From: Acidimicrobiaceae bacterium
GTDB taxonomy: Bacteria; Actinomycetota; Acidimicrobiia; Acidimicrobiales; RAAP-2
NCBI GenBank assembly: GCA_003132165.1
Contig: PKWW01000071.1
Location: 26,202-90,201, forward strand
DNA length: 64,000 bases
Direction: 5' to 3'
Numbering within the stretch: the stretch's first letter is position 1; each line of letters opens with the position of its first letter. Below, piece after piece: positions 52,110 through 60,498 of the stretch. Made by a program: the position numbers and the translations under genes. The notes under the pieces were generated by a model, which did no database searches, was not told the origin of the DNA, and saw nothing but the letters and a program-made list of their open reading frames with translations.

Positions 52110-53255
52110 CTAGGCCCGGGGGCGACCGACACCAGCGAAGCCGTAGCCGAGTCGAATTGGCACGATGTGAACACGGGTTCCCGTTTCCTCGGCTTCGATC
52201 ATCTGGCCGTGTCCGACGTACATGGCGACGTGCTGGTCACCGTTGTAACCGTAGAACAGCAGGTCACCAGGTTGGATGTCGTAGAGCGGCACCCGCGCGG
52301 TGTCATCCCATTGACCACCCGAATAGTGCGGGAAGGCGATGCCGGCCGCGTCGTACGCCAGCATCACGAGACCTGAGCAGTCCACGCAGCGACGCGACGC
52401 GCCGCCCCAGCAGTACCAGGTGCCGAGGTAGCTCTCGGCGGCGCGAATGGCGATATTGGCTCGCGAGTCCGGGGGCGGTGCGGGGTAGCCCTTCACCGGC
52501 TTGGCTGACCTGAGTTTGCCAGCGGACTTCGCCGCGGCCGCGGCCGCGACTTCGGCCACGTACGTTGCAATCTGGCCCTTCACCTGGCCCAGGGCGCGCT
52601 GTAGCGTCGCCTGGAGCACCTTGGCATTATGGAACGATGACGCGGCAACCGTGGCCGCGGCCCTCGCCTGAGCGTCCTCGGAGTTCAGGATGCTCCGCTC
52701 CTGGGTGAGTTCGATTCTGTAGTTCTTCAGACTGGCAATGGTCGAACTGATATTGCCCTGGGCCAACTGGTTGTAGACGTTCGTGGCGCCGATGTTCGAG
52801 GCGTTGGACGAGAAGAGGGGGTTGTTGCTGGCGGCGGCCCCGTTGGTCACGTAAGCGAAAATTGCGTCGGCGCGAAGTTGCTTGTTGTTGTTGTTGACCC
52901 GACCCTGAATGCCCGCAACGACGGCCTTGGTGTTGACGATCTCATTGTTGATCTTTTGGAGCTTCACCTTGGCTCCGTCGTACTTCTGACCCAGCAACTC
53001 CACTCGTCCGTTGATGGACTGAATCTGATTGTAAATCCGGGTGGCCTTCTGCCGGTCGGTCGTGATACTGGAGGCTGCGGCGGGACGTGGCAAAACGGCC
53101 ACAGTGCTGGAGCACACTGCGACGACAGCCAAAGCGGACTTAATCCACCGGGACCGCTGAAGTCCCCGAGTTGGCCGTAGCGTCGAGAGGCGCGCGAAGC
53201 GCTCGACGTCGGACACGGGTTCAAGGCTATCTGCTCGGCGGTCACAAAGGGGCAA
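52110..53255 (-). CDS. Secreted NlpC/P60 peptidoglycan endopeptidase (RipA-like)
   Basis: The 381-residue exported hydrolase cuts stem peptides of peptidoglycan. It has a signal peptide (about 36-61, PAAASS), a long coiled-coil region (about 65-245, Gln/Asn/Ala-rich), then an NlpC/P60 domain with catalytic C293 (CVDCSGLVML), H342 (DQHVAMYVG) and a third polar residue near H363. The coiled coil probably holds the enzyme inactive until FtsEX/RipC-like partners act. The start is uncertain: TTG at 53255, 5 bases after TATTCT, or GTG at 53216. Confidence 0.88.
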   Translation of the reverse strand: MPLCDRRADSLEPVSDVERFARLSTLRPTRGLQRSRWIKSALAVVAVCSSTVAVLPRPAAASSITTDRQKATRIYNQIQSINGRVELLGQKYDGAKVKLQKINNEIVNTKAVVAGIQGRVNNNNKQLRADAIFAYVTNGAAASNNPLFSSNASNIGATNVYNQLAQGNISSTIASLKNYRIELTQERSILNSEDAQARAAATVAASSFHNAKVLQATLQRALGQVKGQIATYVAEVAAAAAAKSAGKLRSAKPVKGYPAPPPDSRANIAIRAAESYLGTWYCWGGASRRCVDCSGLVMLAYDAAGIAFPHYSGGQWDDTARVPLYDIQPGDLLFYGYNGDQHVAMYVGHGQMIEAEETGTRVHIVPIRLGYGFAGVGRPRA

Positions 53256-53370
53256 AGACTAGAATAAGAATTCTGAAAATACCTGATCAAATGGTCTAAG
53301 GCGCAAACGTAGCCATCCCTCGTCACTTCCGGATTTCGATCAATCAGCGCGGCGAGAATAGGCTCGTCGC

Positions 53371-54309
53371 ATGTCAGAACGTTCCCGCTCCCTGCCCCGC
53401 CGCTCTTGTCTTTCAACCCCCGGGTCATCCGATCGCTTCCTCGCCAAGGCCCCTACGGCCACGGCGGATATGAGTTTCCTCGACCTGGAGGACTCAGTCG
53501 CGCCGAACGAGAAAGTCGCCGCGCGCGCCAAGGTCGTGAACGCGATCCGCACGCTCGAGTGGGATGACCGTGTGCTCTGCGTGCGTATCAACGCGTGGGA
53601 CACCCCTTGGACCTACGGCGACGTCATCGAGGTCGTGGGAAATGCCGGTAGCCGCCTGGACGAGATCATGATGCCCAAAGTCCAGAGTGCCGCCGAGGTG
53701 ATCGCAATGGACCTCCTGCTCACCCAGGTGGAGAAGAACGCCGGGCTGCCGGTTGGTCACATCGGGATCGAGGCTCAGATCGAGACCGCCCGAGGCTTGA
53801 TCAACGTGGAGGAGATCTGCGCCGCCTCGCCACGGCTGGAGACAATCGTCTTTGGTCCCGCAGACTTCAGCGCGTCGATCGGCATGCCGGTGACGACCAT
53901 CGACGAGACGATCCACCATGGCCCGTCGACGCCATTCAGCTACATCTTCGCCAAGATCCTGATGGCGGGGCGGGCCAATGGCCTTCAGGTGATCGATGGA
54001 CCGTTCCTCAAGGTCCGCGACCTCGATGCCCTTCGTTTCACGGCCAACATCTCCTACAACTACGGCTTCGACGGAAAATGGGCGTTGACACCCGACCAGG
54101 CGCTCGTACTCAACGAGGTCTATTCGCCGAGCCAGGAGCTCTTTGACAAGTCCTACGCCATCCTCGATGCGTACGAGTTCGCCACCGAGCAGAAGGGCAC
54201 CGGGGCCGTGATGTTCGGCGACGAGATGATCGACGAGGCGTCGGCGAAGATCGCCAACTCCTTCGTGGCCCGCGGTCACCGGTCGGGGATGGCGCGCACC
54301 CCAAAATAG
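53371..54309 (+). CDS. mcl: L-malyl-CoA/beta-methylmalyl-CoA lyase (HpcH/HpaI, CitE-like)
   Basis: The 312-residue TIM-barrel lyase splits beta-methylmalyl-CoA into glyoxylate and propionyl-CoA. It matches Rhodobacter Mcl1 in blocks such as LDLEDSVAPNEK, RINAWDTPW, DEIMMPKV, FGPADFSASIGM and GKWALTPDQ. The Glu/Asp metal ligands are in these blocks. The lyase is followed by a NiCoT gene and then by the probable mcd and mch genes. TAGGCT ends 6 bases before the ATG, so the start is leaderless. Use in a malyl-CoA or 3-hydroxypropionate route is an alternative. Confidence 0.82.
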   Translation: MSERSRSLPRRSCLSTPGSSDRFLAKAPTATADMSFLDLEDSVAPNEKVAARAKVVNAIRTLEWDDRVLCVRINAWDTPWTYGDVIEVVGNAGSRLDEIMMPKVQSAAEVIAMDLLLTQVEKNAGLPVGHIGIEAQIETARGLINVEEICAASPRLETIVFGPADFSASIGMPVTTIDETIHHGPSTPFSYIFAKILMAGRANGLQVIDGPFLKVRDLDALRFTANISYNYGFDGKWALTPDQALVLNEVYSPSQELFDKSYAILDAYEFATEQKGTGAVMFGDEMIDEASAKIANSFVARGHRSGMARTPK

Positions 54310-54349
54310 GGATGGCTAAATAGGAACCTCTCCCAGTAAGGTGGCCCAC

Positions 54350-55549
54350 ATGGCCACTGTCGTCGAGACTCCGACCAAGCTGCGACACCGGGTGCGAGCG
54401 TCATTCACACCGTCTGAGTGGCGCCGCCTCTACGGAATGTTCGGCTTCATCATTCTTCTGCACGTGCTCGGTTTCACCTTGCTCATAATTGCCTCAACGC
54501 ACCAGTACGTGATCGGGCCGAAAAACATGTTCGGCATCGGCACTGGGGTGCTGGCGTACACCCTTGGTATGCGTCACGCCTTCGACGCGGATCACATCGC
54601 CGCGATCGACAACACGACGCGAAAGTTCATGTCCGAAGGAAAACGGCCGATGTCGGTGGGCTTTTTCTTCTCGCTGGGACATTCGACAATCGTCTTCGGC
54701 CTCACCGTGCTGCTCGGGCTCGGCGCACGGGCCCTAGGGTCACAGGTCGCCAATCAGCACTCCTCGTTCCACCACTACGGCGGCTTGGTCGGCACCATCG
54801 TGTCGGGCGGTTTCCTGTACATCATCGCCACCCTCAACGCCATAATCCTTTGGGGAATCCTCCGGCTCTTCGTTCAAATGCGCCAGGGCCGATTCGACGA
54901 TTCCGAATTGGAGAAGCACCTGAACGCGCGCGGCTTCATGATGCGCTTCTTCGGTCCACTCGCCCGATCGGTCGACGCCCCTTGGAAGATGTACCCGATC
55001 GGCGTACTGTTCGGGCTTGGATTTGACACGTTCACCGAAGTGGCGTTCCTGGTGCTTGCGGGAACCTCCGTGGCCTATGGTCTACCGTTCTGGGCGCTGC
55101 TCTCGCTGCCGCTGCTGTTCGCCGCCGGCATGAGTCTCTTGGACACGATTGACGGTTCATTCATGAACTTCGCCTACGGTTGGGCTTTCTCCAAGCCGGT
55201 GCGCAAGGTCTATTACAACATCGCCATTACTGGACTGAGCGTTTTCGTGGCCTTCTATATCGGCACGCTTGAACTGATGCAGGTACTCGCCGGGCAGTTG
55301 AATCTGAAGGGCGGACTTTGGGACTACGCCTCCGCGTTCAACATCAACAAAGCTGGTTTCGTGATCGTGGGGATCTTCGTCGGGGTGTGGACGTTCGCGC
55401 TGCTGTTCTGGCACTACGGCCGCGTCGAGGAACGCTGGGAACGTGCTGCGATGAAGGCTCAGACCGCGCGCGGCGAACGCCCCGACCTCCATTCTGCGGG
55501 GATCGTACTCGGCGCGGTGCACGCGCCGTTCACAATCGACGAGAACTAG
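54350..55549 (+). CDS. Nickel/cobalt transporter, NiCoT family
   Basis: The 399-residue polytopic membrane permease imports Ni2+ or Co2+ with high affinity. The signature RHAFDADHIAAIDNTTR is complete, and the second and third motifs FSLGHSTIV and LGFDTFTE are present. The ATG at 54350 is preferred over a GTG nine bases earlier because TAAGGT (54337-54342) lies 7 bases upstream. Cobalt would serve B12 enzymes such as IcmF and ethylmalonyl-CoA mutase, which gives the locus a functional logic. The metal preference cannot be read. Confidence 0.9.
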   Translation: MATVVETPTKLRHRVRASFTPSEWRRLYGMFGFIILLHVLGFTLLIIASTHQYVIGPKNMFGIGTGVLAYTLGMRHAFDADHIAAIDNTTRKFMSEGKRPMSVGFFFSLGHSTIVFGLTVLLGLGARALGSQVANQHSSFHHYGGLVGTIVSGGFLYIIATLNAIILWGILRLFVQMRQGRFDDSELEKHLNARGFMMRFFGPLARSVDAPWKMYPIGVLFGLGFDTFTEVAFLVLAGTSVAYGLPFWALLSLPLLFAAGMSLLDTIDGSFMNFAYGWAFSKPVRKVYYNIAITGLSVFVAFYIGTLELMQVLAGQLNLKGGLWDYASAFNINKAGFVIVGIFVGVWTFALLFWHYGRVEERWERAAMKAQTARGERPDLHSAGIVLGAVHAPFTIDEN

Positions 55550-57165
55550 CCCCTCTGGTCCAACTGGTCGAGTAGTCGGCGCGCGACGACCTTCAGGCAC
55601 AACGTCTCGTCGGCGCCTTCGAAGATCGACAGCACGCGGGCGTCGACGAAGTACCGGCTGACCGGATACTCCTCGGCGTAGCCCATACCCCCGTGGATCT
55701 GCATGGCCTCGCGTGTGACCCATTCGGCGGCTCGACACACGTAGGCCTTGGCCATCGAGGCCTCCATCGCGCCGCCACCATTGCCCATGAGACGCGCGAC
55801 CCCGAGGGAGAACTGGCGCGAGCATTGGATGATCGCAGCCATCGTCGCGAGTTTCACCCTCGTGAGTTCGTAGTTGATGATGGGCTCGCCGAACACGACG
55901 CGGTTACGCGCGTAGTCAAGCGCCGCTTCGTAGGCGGCCTGCATGACGCCTACCGCTCGAGCGGCGGTCTGGATGCGACCGTTCTCGAAGCCCGCCATCT
56001 GGTAGTAGAAGCCGTTGCCCAAGCCCGCTTCGCCGCCGACGAGATCCTCGTCGGGCACGAACCAGTTGTCGAAGCTCAACTCGTAAGAATGCATACCGCG
56101 GTAGCCGATCGTGTCGATTGGCCGACCCTCGAGACGTCCGTTGGCATCCGCGCGCCCCTCGGCTCCGGCGTCTTGGCTGAAGAGGAACCCGTGGCTGTCG
56201 CCGACAGGCTTCTCCACCAAAAGTACCGAGAGACCGCGGTGCGCCTTCGAGCGGTCCGGGTCGGTGCGCGCGAGCAGCATCAGCACGTTGGCCCGTGCGG
56301 CGAAGGTGCACCAGGTCTTTGTGCCGTTCACGAGCCATCCTCCGGCGGTCTTGGTCGCGGTCGTGTTGATGCCTGCCACGTCCGAACCGAAATCGGGCTC
56401 GGTGACCGCGATTGCGGCGAGCGTCTCGGCGGACGCGAGGCGGGGAAGCCAGCGCTGCTTCTGCTCGGTTGTGCCGCCCTTCACGAGCGCGCGCGTCAGG
56501 ATCTCGGGGCGCGTGATCAACGAGCCGCCGATGCCGAGCCCGCCCCAGGAGAGCTCTTCGGTGGCGATGACCATGCCGAGATACTCCGACTCGCCGCCGG
56601 TCGCGAATCCGCCGAACTCCTCGGGCACCGAAAGACCGAAGCCCCCGAGCTCGTTGAGGCCGTTGATGATCGATTCGGGAATGTCGCCGTTCGTGCGGTG
56701 GATGTGCTCAGCGTGAGGGCGAACCTGCTCGTCGGCGAAGCGATGGAACATCTCGGCGACCATCTGGAACTCTTCGTCCAGATGCTTCGGTCCCGGTGTC
56801 TCGGCGAGAGTGGCGAGGAAATGCGGGTCGCGGTAGGTCGTGACGAAGTGGGCGAATGGCTCGTACCAGTTGTGCTCGACGTTCCAGAGGTTCTCGCGCC
56901 CGAGCACGCGAGTCGCGAGGTCGCTCAGTGCGAGGCCGAGGAATGCTGCGACGAGCGATGACTCGACGTCACCCTTGGCCGCGTAGTCGAGACACGACCG
57001 TGCGGTCGCCAGAGCGCTCGACGCGTGGGCGATGTCATAGGCGAGGGTCTGATTCGCGTCGATGCCACCGCCCTTCGCTAACTCGTGAAGGGCGCCGTCG
57101 ATGACTTCTTGGGCGAGTTCGATGACTTCTGCGGCGTCGGAGATATTGAGGGCGGTCGTTGGCAT
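55546..57165 (-). CDS. mcd: Acyl-CoA dehydrogenase with N-terminal extension, probable methylsuccinyl-CoA dehydrogenase
   Basis: The FAD enzyme would oxidise (2S)-methylsuccinyl-CoA to mesaconyl-CoA. Its 539 residues include a helical N-terminal domain of about 150 residues that ordinary acyl-CoA dehydrogenases lack; the known Mcd has this extension. The core shows VTEPDFGSDVAG, FENGRIQTAARAVG, IHGGMGYAEEYPVSRYF and Glu in FEGADETLC. TAAATT ends 6 bases before the ATG. It is divergent from the DUF6941 gene and converges on the nickel transporter, with stops overlapping. The Mcd call depends on neighbours mcl and mch. Confidence 0.75.
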   Translation of the reverse strand: MPTTALNISDAAEVIELAQEVIDGALHELAKGGGIDANQTLAYDIAHASSALATARSCLDYAAKGDVESSLVAAFLGLALSDLATRVLGRENLWNVEHNWYEPFAHFVTTYRDPHFLATLAETPGPKHLDEEFQMVAEMFHRFADEQVRPHAEHIHRTNGDIPESIINGLNELGGFGLSVPEEFGGFATGGESEYLGMVIATEELSWGGLGIGGSLITRPEILTRALVKGGTTEQKQRWLPRLASAETLAAIAVTEPDFGSDVAGINTTATKTAGGWLVNGTKTWCTFAARANVLMLLARTDPDRSKAHRGLSVLLVEKPVGDSHGFLFSQDAGAEGRADANGRLEGRPIDTIGYRGMHSYELSFDNWFVPDEDLVGGEAGLGNGFYYQMAGFENGRIQTAARAVGVMQAAYEAALDYARNRVVFGEPIINYELTRVKLATMAAIIQCSRQFSLGVARLMGNGGGAMEASMAKAYVCRAAEWVTREAMQIHGGMGYAEEYPVSRYFVDARVLSIFEGADETLCLKVVARRLLDQLDQRG

Positions 57166-57218
57166 AGGTGAAATTTACAGGTTTCGTGCGCACCCCATTG
57201 GAGACCTAGGCTCAAGGC

Positions 57219-57668
57219 ATGAATGTAACGATGCTCCTCGCGGACTCGGCCCAGGTCGCCGACGGCAAGCTCTATATCCTCGGCGGTGGTTGGTCGGTCA
57301 CCGGCCCCGACCCCGTTCCCTCGGCGGTCGCCCTAAAGGTGAGCGTCGATTCGAATGAATTCAACGCCGAGCACCACTGGGAATTGTTCCTCGAAGATGC
57401 CGACGGTCAGCTCGTCCATTTCGACACCCCCGAAGGCTCCCAGAGCATTGAAGTCCGCGGTGACTTCAGCACCACTGCTCCTGAAGGCGTCCCCGCCGGT
57501 ACGCCGGTGGACGTGCCGATCGCGGTGAACTTCGGCCCGATCCCGCTGGAGCCCAGCTCGCGCTTCACTTGGCGGATCGTGGTCGACGGCGCCTCGCTGC
57601 CCGGAGGGACCGTCTCGTTTACGACGCGACCACTTCCGGATCCGCTGGCGGAAACTGATTCAATCTGA
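57219..57668 (+). CDS. DUF6941-like small protein
   Basis: The 149-residue beta-rich cytoplasmic protein begins MNVTMLLADSAQVADGKLYILGGG in two parts, MNVTMLLADSAQVADG and KLYILGGGW. This opening is known from DUF6941 proteins of unknown function. TAGGCT (57207-57212) ends 6 bases before the ATG. It diverges from mcd across 53 bases and precedes mch by 27 bases, so it may be made with mch. Confidence 0.65.
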   Translation: MNVTMLLADSAQVADGKLYILGGGWSVTGPDPVPSAVALKVSVDSNEFNAEHHWELFLEDADGQLVHFDTPEGSQSIEVRGDFSTTAPEGVPAGTPVDVPIAVNFGPIPLEPSSRFTWRIVVDGASLPGGTVSFTTRPLPDPLAETDSI

Positions 57669-57695
57669 CCATCTGAGTAAAGGCAGACCACGACT

Positions 57696-58208
57696 ATGAG
57701 CACTTTCGACCGACCCTTTGGCCGCTACTACGAGGACTTCGAAGTCGGCGATATCTACAAGCACTGGCCCGGCAAGACCATCACTGAGGCCGACGATCAT
57801 CTCTTTTGCATGATCACCATGAATCACCACCCGCTGCACACCAACGCGTGGTTCGCGGAGAACGAGTCGGTGCAGAAGCGCAATGTCGTCGTGGGCAATC
57901 TCGTCTACTCGCTGGTGCTCGGCATGAGCGTGCCCGACGTGTCGGGCTCGGCGATCGCGAACCTCGAGATCGAGACGCTGGTGCACCGATTTCCAACCTT
58001 CCACGGCGATACCATCTACGCCGAAACCCGGGTCTTGCAGAAGACCCCGTCCGCGTCGAAGAACGACCGTGGCGTGGTGATCGTCGAGACCAAGGGATTC
58101 AATCAGGAAGGGCTCGAGGTCTGCTATTTCCGACGAAAGGTCATGGTCTGGAAGAAGGACTTCGCGCCCGCTCGACGTCGCCCCTACAGTGACGACGTCT
58201 GGGAGTAG
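57696..58208 (+). CDS. mch: MaoC-like hydratase, probable mesaconyl-CoA hydratase
   Basis: The 170-residue hot-dog protein would hydrate mesaconyl-CoA to beta-methylmalyl-CoA. It has the MaoC segments FGRYYEDFEVGDIY, TITEADDHLFCMITMNHHPLHTN in two parts (TITEADDHLFCM and MNHHPLHTN), and VVVGNLVYSLVLGMS. Proteobacterial Mch is twice as long (double hot-dog). Streptomyces ethylmalonyl-CoA clusters carry short MaoC proteins next to ccr, mcl and mcd. The order with mcl and mcd supports the call. It overlaps the mutY start by 20 bases. Confidence 0.78.
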   Translation: MSTFDRPFGRYYEDFEVGDIYKHWPGKTITEADDHLFCMITMNHHPLHTNAWFAENESVQKRNVVVGNLVYSLVLGMSVPDVSGSAIANLEIETLVHRFPTFHGDTIYAETRVLQKTPSASKNDRGVVIVETKGFNQEGLEVCYFRRKVMVWKKDFAPARRRPYSDDVWE

Positions 58209-59070
58209 CGACTACGCCACGTTTCGACGTGTGCTTCGTCGGGCAGCGCCTCAGCTTCGACGCGACCTTCCCTGGATAGGGCATCGCGACCCCTGGGCGG
58301 TGCTCGTGAGCGAGGTCATGCTCCAACAGACCCAGACGTCAAGGGTGATCGCGCCGTGGCGACGCTTCCTCGAAGCGTGCCCGACCCCGACGGCGTGCGC
58401 CGACCAGCCCCTTTCGTCAATCCTGCAACTCTGGGAGGGTCTGGGCTACCACCGCCGAGCAAAGGCCCTGCACGAAGCGGCCCGAGTGATCGTTCGCGAC
58501 TTCGATGGCCAGGTGCCGAGGGACGCCGTTGCTCTACGTCGGCTCCCGGGCGTGGGCGAGTACACGGCGAACGCGGTCGCCTCGTTCGCCTTCGATCTAC
58601 CGCTCGCGGTCCTCGATACGAACGTGGGTCGGGTCCTCGCCCGAGCGGTCGCCAACCGTCAACTGGGTGGGCGCGATGCGAGGATCATGGCTCAGGAACT
58701 CCTACCTAATTCCGACGTCTCTTCGTTTAATCAGTCCATGCTTGACCTCGGCGCCCAATTCTGCCGGTCAGCGCCGTTGTGTGGCGCTTGCCCCGTCGCA
58801 ACGGTATGTCGTTGGCAGCGAGAGGGCGGCGACGATCCGGCGCCGAAGAGTGCCGGCGTCTCGCGTCCGCAGTCGCTCTTCGCCGGTTCGAATCGTCAGG
58901 TTCGGGGCCGGGTGCTCGCGATGCTCCGTACCGGAACCACGTCGAACGCAAAGTTGGAGAAGACCCTCGCCGACGTCGATGGCTCGCGACTGGCGGTCAT
59001 TCTGGCGGGTCTGATCGATGACGGCTTGATCGAACGGCGGGGCCGATCGTTGCGACTCGCGGGCGGCTAG
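58189..59070 (+). CDS. mutY: A/G-specific adenine glycosylase MutY
   Basis: MutY removes A mispaired with 8-oxoguanine. The 293-residue protein has the HhH-GPD core with catalytic Glu in SEVMLQQTQTSRV, the hairpin LPGVGEYTANAV and catalytic Asp in VLDTNVGRV. Four cysteines for the [4Fe-4S] cluster are in FCRSAPLCGACPVATVC, with spacing Cx5Cx2Cx5C where the family usually has Cx6C first. The C-terminal Nudix-like domain is short, as in other actinobacteria. The GTG start lies within mch. The stop overlaps the convergent hydrolase gene by four bases. Confidence 0.92.
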   Translation: MTTSGSSDYATFRRVLRRAAPQLRRDLPWIGHRDPWAVLVSEVMLQQTQTSRVIAPWRRFLEACPTPTACADQPLSSILQLWEGLGYHRRAKALHEAARVIVRDFDGQVPRDAVALRRLPGVGEYTANAVASFAFDLPLAVLDTNVGRVLARAVANRQLGGRDARIMAQELLPNSDVSSFNQSMLDLGAQFCRSAPLCGACPVATVCRWQREGGDDPAPKSAGVSRPQSLFAGSNRQVRGRVLAMLRTGTTSNAKLEKTLADVDGSRLAVILAGLIDDGLIERRGRSLRLAGG

Positions 59071-59936
59071 TCGGCGAGGAAGGAATCGATCAGTCCGTGG
59101 ACGTACGCCGGTCGTTCGAGGTGCACGAAGTGTCCGGCGTCGTCGACGATCTCGACCCGCGAGTGCGGGGCGAGGTGGTTCAACACTCCGTCGAGGCCGG
59201 ACGCCAGCATGCAGCCGTCATTTCTGCCGTGCACGTAGAGCGTCGGTACCGTCGGCGTGGCGACCGTGGCGACCTGCACGTGGGCAAGTGACTCGTCGAT
59301 GAGTTCGCCCGAGAACAAGGCGCGGTAGTAACCGAGCGCCGCTCTCAGGTTCTGCTCGTTGCCCAGGGCCGTGCGGACATGGGCGATATCCTCGTCGGCG
59401 TCGTGACCGGGCGACCATTCAGCCCAGAGTTTTGCGATGAAGTCGTAGTCGTTGAAGGGGACCACGTCGTTGGCCATCGGGCTCTGGAAGTAGAACATGT
59501 ACCAACTGGCGCGGAGTTGGTCGAACGTCAGCAACGCCGCGCTGACCACTGCGAGCGGTGGGACGGCCATCGTGACAGCGCGGCGCCAGCGCTGGGGCTC
59601 GGCGCTGAGAGCCGGGTAACTCGCGGCCGCCCCCCAGTCGTGACCGATCAGAATGGCACGTTCATCGCCGCCCAGTAGTTCGTGCAGACGATTGGCGTCG
59701 TTGGCGACGGTCGCGAGTTGGTAGTTCTGCGTGCGTGAGGTTGACGACGGCGCGTAACCGCGCATCGCGGGGGTGACGACGCGGTAACCCTGTGCCGCGA
59801 GATGTGGGGCAAGGAATCGGAACGTAGCGCGGGTGTCAGGAAAGCCGTGCAGACACAGCACCAACGGTCCGTCCGCGGGGCCGAACGAGAGGTAGTCGAG
59901 CGTGACATCTTTGAGTTGCGCGATGAGGGGTTCCAT
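59067..59936 (-). CDS. Alpha/beta-hydrolase, epoxide hydrolase-like
   Basis: The 289-residue enzyme has HGFPD after strand 3, the nucleophile D100 in GHDWGAAAS, the acid D240 (HGRNDG) and the His H269 (DAGHFVHLE). An Asp nucleophile points to epoxide hydrolase or haloalkane dehalogenase rather than an esterase. Unlike most dehalogenases, the HGFP loop and cap favour epoxide hydrolase. The ATG at 59936 is chosen because TACGGT (59944-59949) lies 7 bases upstream; a longer reading lacks support. It is divergent from a flavin reductase. Confidence 0.82.
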   Translation of the reverse strand: MEPLIAQLKDVTLDYLSFGPADGPLVLCLHGFPDTRATFRFLAPHLAAQGYRVVTPAMRGYAPSSTSRTQNYQLATVANDANRLHELLGGDERAILIGHDWGAAASYPALSAEPQRWRRAVTMAVPPLAVVSAALLTFDQLRASWYMFYFQSPMANDVVPFNDYDFIAKLWAEWSPGHDADEDIAHVRTALGNEQNLRAALGYYRALFSGELIDESLAHVQVATVATPTVPTLYVHGRNDGCMLASGLDGVLNHLAPHSRVEIVDDAGHFVHLERPAYVHGLIDSFLAD

Positions 59937-59943
59937 AAGGATC

Positions 59944-59970
59944 ACCGTAGTCAAACGGGACCGGTAAGGT
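59944..59970. promoter_or_regulatory. Back-to-back -10 elements of the hydrolase and flavin reductase
   Basis: TACGGT (minus strand, 59944-59949) and TAAGGT (plus, 59965-59970) each end 7 bases before their start codons. The 41-base gap between the genes therefore contains two leaderless promoters that overlap in their upstream regions. Confidence 0.5.
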
Positions 59971-59977
59971 GCCACAC

Positions 59978-60451
59978 GTGAGTTCACTTGACATCGCACA
60001 CTTCAAGGAAGTGGTCGGACACTACGTCACCGGCGTCACGGTGATCACCGCGTCGTCAGAGGACGGCCCCGCGGGCTTCACCTGTCAGTCATTCGAGTCC
60101 CTGTCACTCGAGCCGATGCTGGTCTCATTCGCCGCCAAAACGCTGGGCCGGTCATGGCCCAAGGTCAGTCGGGCAGGGACACTGGGTATCAATATCTTGT
60201 CCTCCGCACAGGAGGCGCTCGCTCGCGCGTTCGCCACGAGCGACGTCGACAAGTTCGCCGGCGTCAGATGGTCAGAGGGGCGCAACGGTGCGCCTCTCCT
60301 CGACGGGGCGCTCGCGCACCTCGAGGGGCGGATCGTGAGCCGGACCACGCACGGAGACCATGACCTCGTGGTCGTCGCAGTTGATTATGCCGTGACGCAT
60401 CAAGGTGCGCCGCTCACTTACTACCGCGGTGGCTTCGGCACCTTTGCCTAG
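59978..60451 (+). CDS. Flavin reductase-like protein (FMN-binding split barrel)
   Basis: The 157-residue protein matches the HpaC/flavin reductase family that supplies reduced FMN or FAD to two-component monooxygenases. Key segments are YVTGVTVITA, GFTCQSFESLSLEPMLVSF and LGINILS. The GTG at 59978 is preferred because TAAGGT lies 7 bases upstream; another GTG nine bases earlier is possible. No partner monooxygenase is in the window. Confidence 0.85.
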   Translation: MSSLDIAHFKEVVGHYVTGVTVITASSEDGPAGFTCQSFESLSLEPMLVSFAAKTLGRSWPKVSRAGTLGINILSSAQEALARAFATSDVDKFAGVRWSEGRNGAPLLDGALAHLEGRIVSRTTHGDHDLVVVAVDYAVTHQGAPLTYYRGGFGTFA

Positions 60452-60498
60452 GCGGTTGGGTTTACTACGCTTCGTCTTGTGACGAGTCTGGCTCTCAA

